Shown one piece after another: positions 24,225 through 31,247 of a DNA stretch of 54,886 bases (position 1 is its first letter; every line of letters begins with the position of its first letter). The translations under genes were made by a program, and so were the position numbers. Origin of the DNA: Amycolatopsis orientalis DSM 43388 (GTDB lineage: Bacteria; Actinomycetota; Actinomycetes; Mycobacteriales; Pseudonocardiaceae); contig NZ_ASXG01000189.1 of assembly GCF_000411975.1 (NCBI RefSeq), positions 1 to 54,886 of the forward strand. Direction: 5' to 3'. The notes below the pieces were generated by a model that made no database searches, was not told where the DNA came from, and worked only from the letters and a program-made list of their open reading frames with translations.

Positions 24225-25357
24225 CCGGACTGCTGGATTTCGTCGCGGACCTGCCGTTGGTCGACCACCACTGCCACGGCGTGCGCACCGGCGACGTCGA
24301 CCGCGACGGGTTCGAGCGGATGCTCACCGAGGCGGACACCGTGTCGCCGCTGGGGACGTCGCTGTTCGATTCGCTGATCGGCCTGGCCGTGCGCGAACGC
24401 TGCGCCCCGATCCTCGACCTGCCGAAGCACGCCCCGGCCGACGAGTATCTCGCGCGGCGCGCCGAACTGGGGGCGGCGGAGGTCAACCGGCGGTTCCTCC
24501 GCGGCACCGGCAGCACGGATTACCTGCTGGACGGTGGTTTCCTGCCCGAATCTCTCACCACCACGCATGACTTCGCAGAACTGGCCGACGCCCGCGCGCA
24601 CGACGTCGTCCGGCTGGAGCAGGTCGCCGAGGCCGTCGTCCGCGGCACCAGCGCCGCCGGTTTCGCCGGCGACTTCGCCGCTGAGCTGGACCGCCGCACC
24701 GCGGGCGCCGTGGGCGTGAAGTCCATCGCGGCGTACCGGGTCGGGCTGGAGCTGTCCGGGGAACGTCCGGCTCCGGGGGAGGTCGAAGCCGCGGCCGGGC
24801 GCTGGCTAACCCGGATCGACGCGGGCGAACCGGTCCGGCTCGCCGACGAGGTGCTGCACCGGCACCTGATCTGGGCCGGGATCGACCGGCGGCTGCCCGT
24901 GCAGTTCCACGTCGGCTACGGAGACTCCGACCTCGACCTCCACCGCTGCGATCCCTTGCGGCTCACCGGTTTGCTGCGGGCGACCCGGGACGCGGGCGTC
25001 CCGATCCTCTTGCTGCACAACTATCCCTTCCACCGCAACGCCGCCTACCTCGCGCAGGTCTTCGAGCACGTCTTCGCCGACGTCGGCCTCATCACGCACA
25101 ACGCGGGCTTCCGCGCGCCCGCGATCCTGGCCGAAACACTGGAGCTGGTGCCGTTCGGGAAACTGCTGTTCTCCACCGACGCGTTCGGCCTCGCCGAGCT
25201 GTACCACCTGGGCACCGCGCTGTTCCGGCAAGGACTGTCCGACTTCCTGCGCGCCGCCCTCGCCGCCGACGCACTGTCCGAAGTGGACGCGATCCGGCTG
25301 GCCCGTTTGGCCGGCCACGAGAACGCGGCCCGGATTTACCGGCTGGAGCGGAAATGA
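24221..25357 (+). CDS. amidohydrolase, FluG/nodulin N-domain-like
   Basis: A 378-residue TIM-barrel metal-dependent hydrolase. HxH metal ligands appear in LVDHHCHGVRTG, a probable bridging Lys in AVGVKSIAAY, His in PVQFHVGYGD, His in LLLHNYPFHR, and Asp in LLFSTDAFGLAEL. This resembles the N-terminal domain of FluG, which in eukaryotes is fused to a GS domain; here the GS domain is a separate neighbour. Coupled to the permease and the M20 gene by four-base overlaps on both sides. Confidence 0.82.
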   Translation: MTGLLDFVADLPLVDHHCHGVRTGDVDRDGFERMLTEADTVSPLGTSLFDSLIGLAVRERCAPILDLPKHAPADEYLARRAELGAAEVNRRFLRGTGSTDYLLDGGFLPESLTTTHDFAELADARAHDVVRLEQVAEAVVRGTSAAGFAGDFAAELDRRTAGAVGVKSIAAYRVGLELSGERPAPGEVEAAAGRWLTRIDAGEPVRLADEVLHRHLIWAGIDRRLPVQFHVGYGDSDLDLHRCDPLRLTGLLRATRDAGVPILLLHNYPFHRNAAYLAQVFEHVFADVGLITHNAGFRAPAILAETLELVPFGKLLFSTDAFGLAELYHLGTALFRQGLSDFLRAALAADALSEVDAIRLARLAGHENAARIYRLERK

Positions 25358-26526
25358 TCGAGCTGGTGGAGGCGTGGCGGGCCGCGCTGGCCGAGGAATT
25401 GCCCGCCGCCGTCGAGTTGCGGCACCGGATTCACGCCGATCCGCGCGCTTCCGGCGACGAGGACGACACCGCGCGGATCGTGTCCGCCGCGCTCGGCGAA
25501 GGCGAGCGGGTGGCGAAAACCGGGCGGCTGATCGAAATCGCCGCACCGCACCCAGGCCCGGCCGTGGCCTTGCGAGCCGAACTGGACGCCCTCCCGGTCA
25601 TCGAGCGCACCGGCGTCGAATGGGCGGCGAGGACGGGTCTGATGCACGCCTGCGGCCACGACGTCCACCTCGCCGCACTGACCGCGGTCTGCCGAGCGGC
25701 GCGCCGCGTCGAACTCCCGCGTCCGCTGTACGCGATCCTGCAGCCACGCGAGGAAACGTCCCCGTCCGGAGCGCTCGACCTGGTCGAATCGGGCATTCTG
25801 GAAGAGCGCGGCATCGACACGGTGATCGGCGCGCACGTCCAGCCGCGACTGCCCTACGGCGTCGTCTCGGCCGCGCCCGGGCCGGTGAACGCGTCCACCG
25901 ACGAGTTCGAGGTCGTGCTGCACGGCCAGGGCGGGCACGCCGGATACCCGCAGCTCCTGCGCGACCCGGTGCTGGCGCTGAGCCAGCTGGTGGTGAGCCT
26001 GCAGCAGGTCGCGAGCCGCCGGATCGACCCGATGCACGGAGCGGTCTGCACGATCGGGCGGCTCAGCGCGGGCACGGCGGCGAATGTCGTGCCGAACACG
26101 GCGTCCGCGTCCGGTTCGCTGCGGCTGATGCGCGCGAGCGACCGCGAACGCGCGCTGGAGGCGCTCGACGAGATCGTGCACGCGACCGCCCGCGCCTACG
26201 GCTGCACCGCCGACCTGCGGATCAGCCCGTGTGAACCCGTCCTGGTCAACGACCCCGCGCTGGCCGCCGCGGCGCGGACCTGGCTCGAACGCGGCGGCGC
26301 GGACGTCGACGTGGATTTCCGTTCGTTCGGCGCGGACGATTTCGCGCATTACTGCGGCGACGGCGTCCGCGGGCTGATGCTGTTCGTCGGCCTCGGCGAG
26401 ACCGCGGGCGCGCCCAGCCTGCACGGCGAAACGTTCCTGCCCGAGGACTCCGCGGTCGGCCAGGTCGCGGACGCGCTGCTCGCCGGATACCTGGCCGCGG
26501 CCTCCGACCTGGAGTATCCGGGCTGA
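25354..26526 (+). CDS. M20-family amidohydrolase
   Basis: A 390-residue peptidase M20D/amidohydrolase: AELDALPVIERTGVEWA, metal-binding HACGHDVHLAALTAV, the catalytic Glu pair in LQPREETSPSGA, GRLSAGTAANVVP in the dimerisation domain, and GADDFAHYCGD near the C-terminus. Such enzymes cleave N-acyl amino acids or amides. It ends the permease operon; the reaction within this cluster is inferred to be amide hydrolysis that releases an amine or amino acid. Confidence 0.9.
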   Translation: MIELVEAWRAALAEELPAAVELRHRIHADPRASGDEDDTARIVSAALGEGERVAKTGRLIEIAAPHPGPAVALRAELDALPVIERTGVEWAARTGLMHACGHDVHLAALTAVCRAARRVELPRPLYAILQPREETSPSGALDLVESGILEERGIDTVIGAHVQPRLPYGVVSAAPGPVNASTDEFEVVLHGQGGHAGYPQLLRDPVLALSQLVVSLQQVASRRIDPMHGAVCTIGRLSAGTAANVVPNTASASGSLRLMRASDRERALEALDEIVHATARAYGCTADLRISPCEPVLVNDPALAAAARTWLERGGADVDVDFRSFGADDFAHYCGDGVRGLMLFVGLGETAGAPSLHGETFLPEDSAVGQVADALLAGYLAAASDLEYPG

Positions 26527-26609
26527 GCCGGAACCGGCCGTGACCGGGCCGTGACCGGGTCTTGGCGAAGGGTTCCCCGGCGCCGGGACCACGACCTGGC
26601 CCGACGCGC

Positions 26610-26615
26610 TACGGT
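26610..26615 (+). promoter_or_regulatory. lgt -10 element (leaderless)
   Basis: TACGGT six bases before the GTG at 26622; no Shine-Dalgarno is visible, which decides this start over an ATG-like candidate 20 codons upstream. Confidence 0.45.
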
Positions 26616-26621
26616 GGCCGC

Positions 26622-27620
26622 GTGTACTCCGCAGCATTCCTGGCCACGATCCCGAGCCCCGACCAAGGCGTCTGGCACCTGGGCCCGATCCCGATCCGGG
26701 CGTACGCGCTCTGCATCATCGCCGGCATCATCGTCGCGATCTGGTGGGGCGAGCGGCGCTGGGAGGCCCGGGGCGGCACCAAGGGCACGGTGCTCGACGT
26801 CGCGGTGTTCGCGGTGCCGTTCGGCCTGGTCGGCGGCCGGCTCTACCACGTGGTCACCGACCCGGAGCTGTACTTCACCGAGGGCAAGAACCCCTGGAAC
26901 GCCTTCGCCATCTGGGACGGCGGCCTCGGCATCTGGGGCGCGGTCGCGCTCGGCGCGGTCGGCGCGCTGATCGCCTGCCGCCGCCGGGGCATCCCGCTGC
27001 CCGCGATGGCCGACGCGATCGCGCCCGGCATCATCGTCGCGCAGGCGATCGGGCGGCTCGGCAACTACTTCAACCAGGAGCTGTACGGCGCGCACACCGA
27101 CCTCCCGTGGGGCCTGGAGATCTACCAGCGCTTCAACCCGGAGACCGGGGCCCCGGACGCCCTCGGCGGCGTCGCGACCGGGCACATCCCGCTGCCGGAA
27201 AGCCCGGTGCACCCGACGTTCCTGTACGAGCTGATCTGGAACCTGCTCGTCGCGCTGCTCGTGGTGTGGGCGGACCGCAAGTTCAAGCTCGGCCACGGCC
27301 GCGCGTTCGCGCTGTACGTCGCGGGCTACACCGTCGGCCGCTGCTGGATCGAGCTGATGCGCACCGACACCGCGAACCACATCCTCGGCCTGCGGGTCAA
27401 CGTGTGGACGTCGATCCTGCTGTTCGCCGGCGCGATGGCGTACTTCGTCGTCGCGGCCAAGCGCGGTCCGCGCGAAGCCCCGGAGACGTTGCGCAGCAAG
27501 GGAGACGACCAGGACGCGGTCGAGTCCACTTCGGACAAACCCGCGGACAAGACCGACGCGGAGCACACCGTGGACGCCGGATCTTCGCCCGCGGAGAACG
27601 GCAAGCCCGAGAAGTCCTGA
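26622..27620 (+). CDS. lgt: prolipoprotein diacylglyceryl transferase
   Basis: A 332-residue membrane enzyme with the Lgt signature GRLGNYFNQELYGAHTDLPWGLEI and the C-terminal VHPTFLYELIWNLLVALLV and GYTVGRCWIELMRTD. It transfers diacylglyceryl from phosphatidylglycerol to the lipobox Cys of prolipoproteins. About 60 residues at the C-terminus are hydrophilic and unconserved, as usual in actinobacterial Lgt. In many actinobacteria lgt lies just after trpA; here 6.6 kb separates them. Confidence 0.96.
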   Translation: MYSAAFLATIPSPDQGVWHLGPIPIRAYALCIIAGIIVAIWWGERRWEARGGTKGTVLDVAVFAVPFGLVGGRLYHVVTDPELYFTEGKNPWNAFAIWDGGLGIWGAVALGAVGALIACRRRGIPLPAMADAIAPGIIVAQAIGRLGNYFNQELYGAHTDLPWGLEIYQRFNPETGAPDALGGVATGHIPLPESPVHPTFLYELIWNLLVALLVVWADRKFKLGHGRAFALYVAGYTVGRCWIELMRTDTANHILGLRVNVWTSILLFAGAMAYFVVAAKRGPREAPETLRSKGDDQDAVESTSDKPADKTDAEHTVDAGSSPAENGKPEKS

Positions 27621-27634
27621 ACACAGAACCGCAA

Positions 27635-27667
27635 CGAGGCCCCCGCCTGACCCAGGCGGGGGCCTCG
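27635..27667. terminator. 15-bp perfect hairpin terminator
   Basis: Arms 27635-27649 and 27653-27667 pair perfectly (CGAGGCCCCCGCCTG) around a 3-base loop. It lies between the convergent lgt and the 27699 gene and probably serves both directions. There is no long T-run, as is common at high GC. Confidence 0.8.
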
Positions 27668-27698
27668 TCGGGTGTGCCGGTCCGGCTTCCGCGGAGCT

Positions 27699-28511
27699 TC
27701 AGCTGAGGAACGAGCCGCCGAAGTAGTCGTCGTCATCGCCGGAGTCCTGGCGCCGGGCGCGGCGTCCGGACGACGGCGGCGGCTGGGGCTGCGACCGCTT
27801 CGGCCGGTCGCCCCGGTCGGCGAGGGGATTGGTGAACTCGTCCTCCGGCTCCGGTTCCGGGGCGCGATGCCGGGGCGGCGCGGGAGGAGCCGGGGGAGCG
27901 GGCGGCTCCTCCTTCGGCGGAGCCGGCGGGGGCGGCGGCGTCCGGTCGGCGAGCGGATTGTCGTTCGAGTACTCGTCGGGTTCCGGCGCGGGCGGGGGCG
28001 GCGGCAGCGGACGGGAACTGCTCGCCAGCGGGTCCGCCGCGGAGAACCCGGCGGGCCGCTCCTCCGGCGTGTTCGGGTACGCCGCGCGTCCGGTGTCCGA
28101 CAACGGGTTCCCGGCGCCGCCGGTGCGCGCCTCGAGGATTTCCTCCGGGCTCTGGCCCTCCTCCAGTTCCTCGAGGATGTCCTTGGCCTCGCTGAGTTTC
28201 TCGTCGGCGAGCGCCCGGACGTCCGGGTCGGCGAAGGCCCGGCCGGCGGCGACGTCCTCCCAGGAGAATTCGCCCGCGTCGACCTTCCGCTTGATCAGCC
28301 GCAGCTGCGCGGGAGCGTCCGGACGCGAGGCGGCGCGCTTGATCGCCTCGATCCGTTCCGGGGTGTCGGTTTTGGGCAGCGGGCGGAGCTTGATCTTCTC
28401 CAGGTCCTTCAGCAGCTGCTGGGATTTGCGGACCGTCCGGTCGAGCGCGGCCTCGGCCTCCCGCAGCTCCGGCGTCTTCCACGAATCGTCCGCGGTGACG
28501 GGCTGGGACAT
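27699..28511 (-). CDS. proline-rich protein with NPLAD motifs (T7SS-linked by context)
   Basis: A 270-residue protein. Residues 1-135 are charged and helical (coiled-coil-like, e.g. LREAEAALDRTVRKSQQLLKDLEKIKL); the rest is Pro-rich and disordered with a recurring short motif: GNPLSD, DPLASS, NPLADR, NPLADR. The C-terminus is acidic (DSGDDDDYFGG). I do not recognise a family. It starts 15 bp after the end of the WXG-containing gene, so it is in the same transcript, and may be a cytoplasmic partner or a scaffold. Confidence 0.65.
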   Translation of the reverse strand: MSQPVTADDSWKTPELREAEAALDRTVRKSQQLLKDLEKIKLRPLPKTDTPERIEAIKRAASRPDAPAQLRLIKRKVDAGEFSWEDVAAGRAFADPDVRALADEKLSEAKDILEELEEGQSPEEILEARTGGAGNPLSDTGRAAYPNTPEERPAGFSAADPLASSSRPLPPPPPAPEPDEYSNDNPLADRTPPPPPAPPKEEPPAPPAPPAPPRHRAPEPEPEDEFTNPLADRGDRPKRSQPQPPPSSGRRARRQDSGDDDDYFGGSFLS

Positions 28512-28526
28512 CTCGGCAGTTCCTCC

Positions 28527-30467
28527 TTAGTCGATGCGGCCGTGGATCCGGCCGCTCGCCGAGCGACGGGGCGGATGGGACGGCGGGTGATTCGCGGGCG
28601 GGTGGTTCGGCTGCGCCGGCGGGTGGGTGGGTTGCTGCGGCGGCTGGTGGTTCTGCTGGTTCTGCGGGGGCTGGTGCTGCGGACCGTCCGGTTCGGACCG
28701 CTGGTTCTGCCCGCGCTCGCCCGAACCCGGGGACCGGTCGCCGTCGTCGCCGGAAGAACGGTCGCCGGAGGTGCGGTCGCCGTCGTCGCGGGAAGAACGG
28801 TCGCCGGAAGTGCGGTCGCCTTCGTCCTCGCCGGATTCGTGCGAGCGCCGGTTCTCCTCGTGCGCCTCGCGCGCGCCCTTGACGCCTTCCTTGCCCGCTT
28901 CCACGGCGTCCTTGGCGTCCTGGCCGATGCCCTTGGCGTTGTCCTTGATGTCGCCGATGTCGCCGCCGACGTTCTTCGCGATGTCGACGAGATCGCCGAT
29001 GCTGCCGACGTCCTTGATCTTCTGCAGCTGCGACCCGATGTCCTTGAGCGAGTTCCAGATCTCCTGGACGCGGGTGATGACGTCCTTGATCATGTCGATG
29101 ATCGAGATCAGCGCGTTGATCAGCGGCAGCAGCTCGGACAGCGCGGTGATCGCGTCGGCGACCCAGCCCGCGATCGGGACGCACGCCTCGGCGGCCATCA
29201 CCAGCAGCCGGTCGATGAGGCTCTTGAGCAGGTCGAGCGCCTTGGCCGCGAGCTTCTTCGACGTGTCCGCCAGCAGGTCGAAGCCCTTGGCGATCAACGA
29301 CGCGATGCCGGCCTCGGCGGCCAGCCCGGCGCGCCACCCGGCCTGCACGTAAGCCTTGTGCTCCAAGGAAGCCATGCCGTGCCAGGACTCGCTGACGGTC
29401 TTCTCGTTGGCGACCATCACCTCGGAGAACGCCTTCATCGCCTCGGAGATGTTGCGCCACGCCTCGGCGTCGGCCGACATCTTCGAGAAGTCGCCGGTGA
29501 GCGGTTCGATGAACTGCTGGGTCAGCGTCGTGCCGGTGAACTTCTGGTACACCCACTCGACGGCCATCACCTCGACGCCGGCGTCCTTCACCAGCGCCTG
29601 GACGTCGTCGCCGGAGGTGTCTTCCGGCGGCTGCAGCAATTCGACGATCGAATCGCCGCGGTCGAAGTCGCCGGTGCCGCCGGGGACCCCGCCGGGCTGT
29701 CCGCCCGAAGCCCCGGTGCCGCCTTCGCCGCCGTTGCCGCCGCCTTCGCCGCCGTAGCCGCCTTCGCCGCCCCCGTCGCCGCCTTCGCCGCCGGAACCGC
29801 CTTCGCCGCCCCCGTCGCCGCCTTCGCTGCCGGAACCGCCCTCGTCGCCGCCGGAGCCGCCGCCCTCGTCGCCGCGGCCGCGGCCATGCTCGTCGCCGCC
29901 TTCTTCGCCGCCGTCCCGGCCGTCGCGCCCGTCCCGGCCGTCCTGACCGTCTTCACCGTCCCGGCCGTCGCGACCGTCCCGCCCGTCTCGGCCATCGCGC
30001 CCGTCCCGGCCGTCGCGACCGTCGCGGCCGTTGCCGTCCCCAGTGGACTGGCCGTTGTCGTCGCCCTGGCCGCGGTGCCTGCCGTTGCCGTTGTCGTCGC
30101 CGGAGTTGCCGCCGGTGCCGCTCGGGTGCGTCTGGTCGTCGCCGCCGGACGGACGGCGTCCGTCCCCGCCGCCGCCCGGATGCTGATTCCCGCCCGGATG
30201 GGTGGGCTGCTGGCCGCCCGGAGGCTGCTGACCGCCCGGGTGCGGCTGGTTGCCCGGATGCGGCTGCTGGCCGCCCGGGTGCGGCTGGTTGCCGGGATGC
30301 GGCTGGTTGCCCGGATGCGGCTGCTGGCCGCCCGGGTGCGGCTGGTTGCCGGGATGCGGCTGGTTGCCCGGATGCGGCTGGTTCCCGCCCGGGTGGGACG
30401 GCGGATGCGTCGTCCCCGTTCCCCCGGGGTGGTGGCCGCCGCCGTGTCCGCCGCCGTGCCGTGCCAT
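28527..30467 (-). CDS. large WXG-motif protein with collagen-like and Pro/His/Gln repeats
   Basis: A 646-residue protein in four parts. Residues 1-100 are His/Pro/Gly/Gln repeats; about 145-182 are collagen-like GRD triplets; about 183-265 are Gly/Glu/Asp; about 270-520 are helical and contain SESWHGMASLEHKAYVQAGW, a WXG turn as in type VII substrates, with a hydrophobic segment near AACVPIAGWVADAI; the tail is charged repeats (DRTSGDRSS) and Pro/Gln. No N-terminal signal peptide is seen. Neighbours suggest a type VII secretion substrate or surface protein. The repeated parts are probably disordered. This architecture is unfamiliar to me. Confidence 0.75.
   Translation of the reverse strand: MARHGGGHGGGHHPGGTGTTHPPSHPGGNQPHPGNQPHPGNQPHPGGQQPHPGNQPHPGNQPHPGGQQPHPGNQPHPGGQQPPGGQQPTHPGGNQHPGGGGDGRRPSGGDDQTHPSGTGGNSGDDNGNGRHRGQGDDNGQSTGDGNGRDGRDGRDGRDGRDGRDGRDGRDGEDGQDGRDGRDGRDGGEEGGDEHGRGRGDEGGGSGGDEGGSGSEGGDGGGEGGSGGEGGDGGGEGGYGGEGGGNGGEGGTGASGGQPGGVPGGTGDFDRGDSIVELLQPPEDTSGDDVQALVKDAGVEVMAVEWVYQKFTGTTLTQQFIEPLTGDFSKMSADAEAWRNISEAMKAFSEVMVANEKTVSESWHGMASLEHKAYVQAGWRAGLAAEAGIASLIAKGFDLLADTSKKLAAKALDLLKSLIDRLLVMAAEACVPIAGWVADAITALSELLPLINALISIIDMIKDVITRVQEIWNSLKDIGSQLQKIKDVGSIGDLVDIAKNVGGDIGDIKDNAKGIGQDAKDAVEAGKEGVKGAREAHEENRRSHESGEDEGDRTSGDRSSRDDGDRTSGDRSSGDDGDRSPGSGERGQNQRSEPDGPQHQPPQNQQNHQPPQQPTHPPAQPNHPPANHPPSHPPRRSASGRIHGRID
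29911..30036 (-). repeat. 9-bp periodic repeat encoding GRD triplets
   Basis: On the plus strand the pattern is CCGTCCCGG/CCGTCGCGA-like at 9-bp spacing, encoding about a dozen Gly-Arg-Asp (once Gly-Glu-Asp, once Gly-Gln-Asp) triplets. The regular Gly-X-Y form is collagen-like. Confidence 0.8.
30230..30390 (-). repeat. 57-bp tandem repeats encoding HPGNQPHPGNQPHPGGQQP
   Basis: Two full 57-bp copies plus a partial copy encode a 19-residue unit of His, Pro, Gly, Asn and Gln within the N-terminus of the WXG-motif protein. Such an array is prone to slip-strand length change. Confidence 0.75.
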
Positions 30468-30508
30468 GTCTGTTCCCCCTCGTCAGATCCGTGTGGTGCG
30501 GATGCGCA

Positions 30509-30850
30509 TCAGGCCGCGCCCTTGCCGGAGTCGATGCCGTCGAACTGGTCGATGAACTGCTGGAGCAGCTGCGCGGAATTGGCGTCGTGGTGCGCGTAGG
30601 CCTGCGCCGCCTGCTTGACCCCGTCGACCAGCGAGGTCAGCCGCGAGTGGCCGAAGTCGAGCGTTCCGCCGTAGAGGTTCGCGACCAGCTGGACCACCGG
30701 CTGCAGCACCACGAACAAGCCGGTGAACCCGGACGTGTCACACGCGGTGGAGCGCATGTAGTCGTTGATCTTGCTGATCTTCTCGTGGAGGCTGTCGAGC
30801 ACCTCGGCGTACTGGTTCATCGTCTCGACGTCGACTTCTATGCCGGACAT
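30509..30850 (-). CDS. EspC-like (DUF2580-type) type VII secretion-associated protein
   Basis: A 113-residue helical protein: VDVETMNQYAEVLDSLHEKISKINDYM, a central Thr-Gly turn (DTSGFTGLF), a second hydrophobic helix and AYAHHDANSAQLLQQF. The last part carries Y85-x3-D89, the YxxxD secretion motif of type VII substrates, just after a predicted helix. There is no WXG, which fits EspC/DUF2580 proteins better than canonical WXG100. It is first in the three-gene minus-strand cluster. No ESX ATPase or membrane components are in the window. Confidence 0.75.
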   Translation of the reverse strand: MSGIEVDVETMNQYAEVLDSLHEKISKINDYMRSTACDTSGFTGLFVVLQPVVQLVANLYGGTLDFGHSRLTSLVDGVKQAAQAYAHHDANSAQLLQQFIDQFDGIDSGKGAA

Positions 30851-30879
30851 GAAAGAAATCGCCCTCCCCGTGAGCTAAT

Positions 30880-30904
30880 CGGTTGCCGAACACTATGGCA
30901 ACCG
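30880..30904. promoter_or_regulatory. inverted repeat in the EspC-like promoter
   Basis: CGGTTGCC-N9-GGCAACCG, perfect 8-bp arms, 29 bp upstream of the EspC-like ATG. A CATAGT -10-like sequence lies in the spacer on the minus strand, so a bound repressor would cover the promoter. Confidence 0.45.
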
Positions 30905-31247
30905 ACGATCACCGAGCGTGGGTGGTTCCCGGAAATTTGTGCGATTACCTGCGAGGTTCGGACGAAGGGGACCAAGCGGGCGCATCGACTTCGTCACTCG
31001 CCGGGTGCGCGGGGCCGCCGCCGGGCTTATGCTTCGGGGACCGAAGCATCGGGAACCCATCTGGAACTACGTCGTTCCACGCTGCCGGATCGTTACCGTT
31101 CTTCCCCGTTCGGGGAGCTCCGAGGCGCTGCTGGGGTGTTTCCCAGGTGTTAAAGTCGCGCTAACAAGCGGGCCATCGTCGTCCCGTGCGCTCCCCGCGG
31201 CCGGTTCGCCGGCCACCGCACGAAACGACGAAGGAGGTCCCTTTTCC
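30905..31247 (+). promoter_or_regulatory. gltB upstream region (no gene seen)
   Basis: No convincing ORF. It contains a perfect 9-bp hairpin ATGCTTCGG-GGA-CCGAAGCAT at 31029-31049, a possible -10 TAAAGT at 31151-31156 and, in the predicted leader, a GGCCGG-TTCG-CCGGCC stem at about 31199-31214. A strong GAAGGAGG Shine-Dalgarno lies about nine bases before gltB. Confidence 0.5.

Noticed and set aside
28527..30467. Long plus-strand open frames over the Gly/Pro-rich genes
   Set aside because: They are shadow frames created by the high-GC repeats; the minus-strand frames have recognisable domains, coupled spacing and normal starts.
31029..31049. ATGCTTCGG hairpin as a terminator for an unseen upstream gene
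   Set aside because: No plus-strand gene ends before it, no T-run follows, and it lies in the gltB upstream region, so it is kept only as a possible regulatory dyad.
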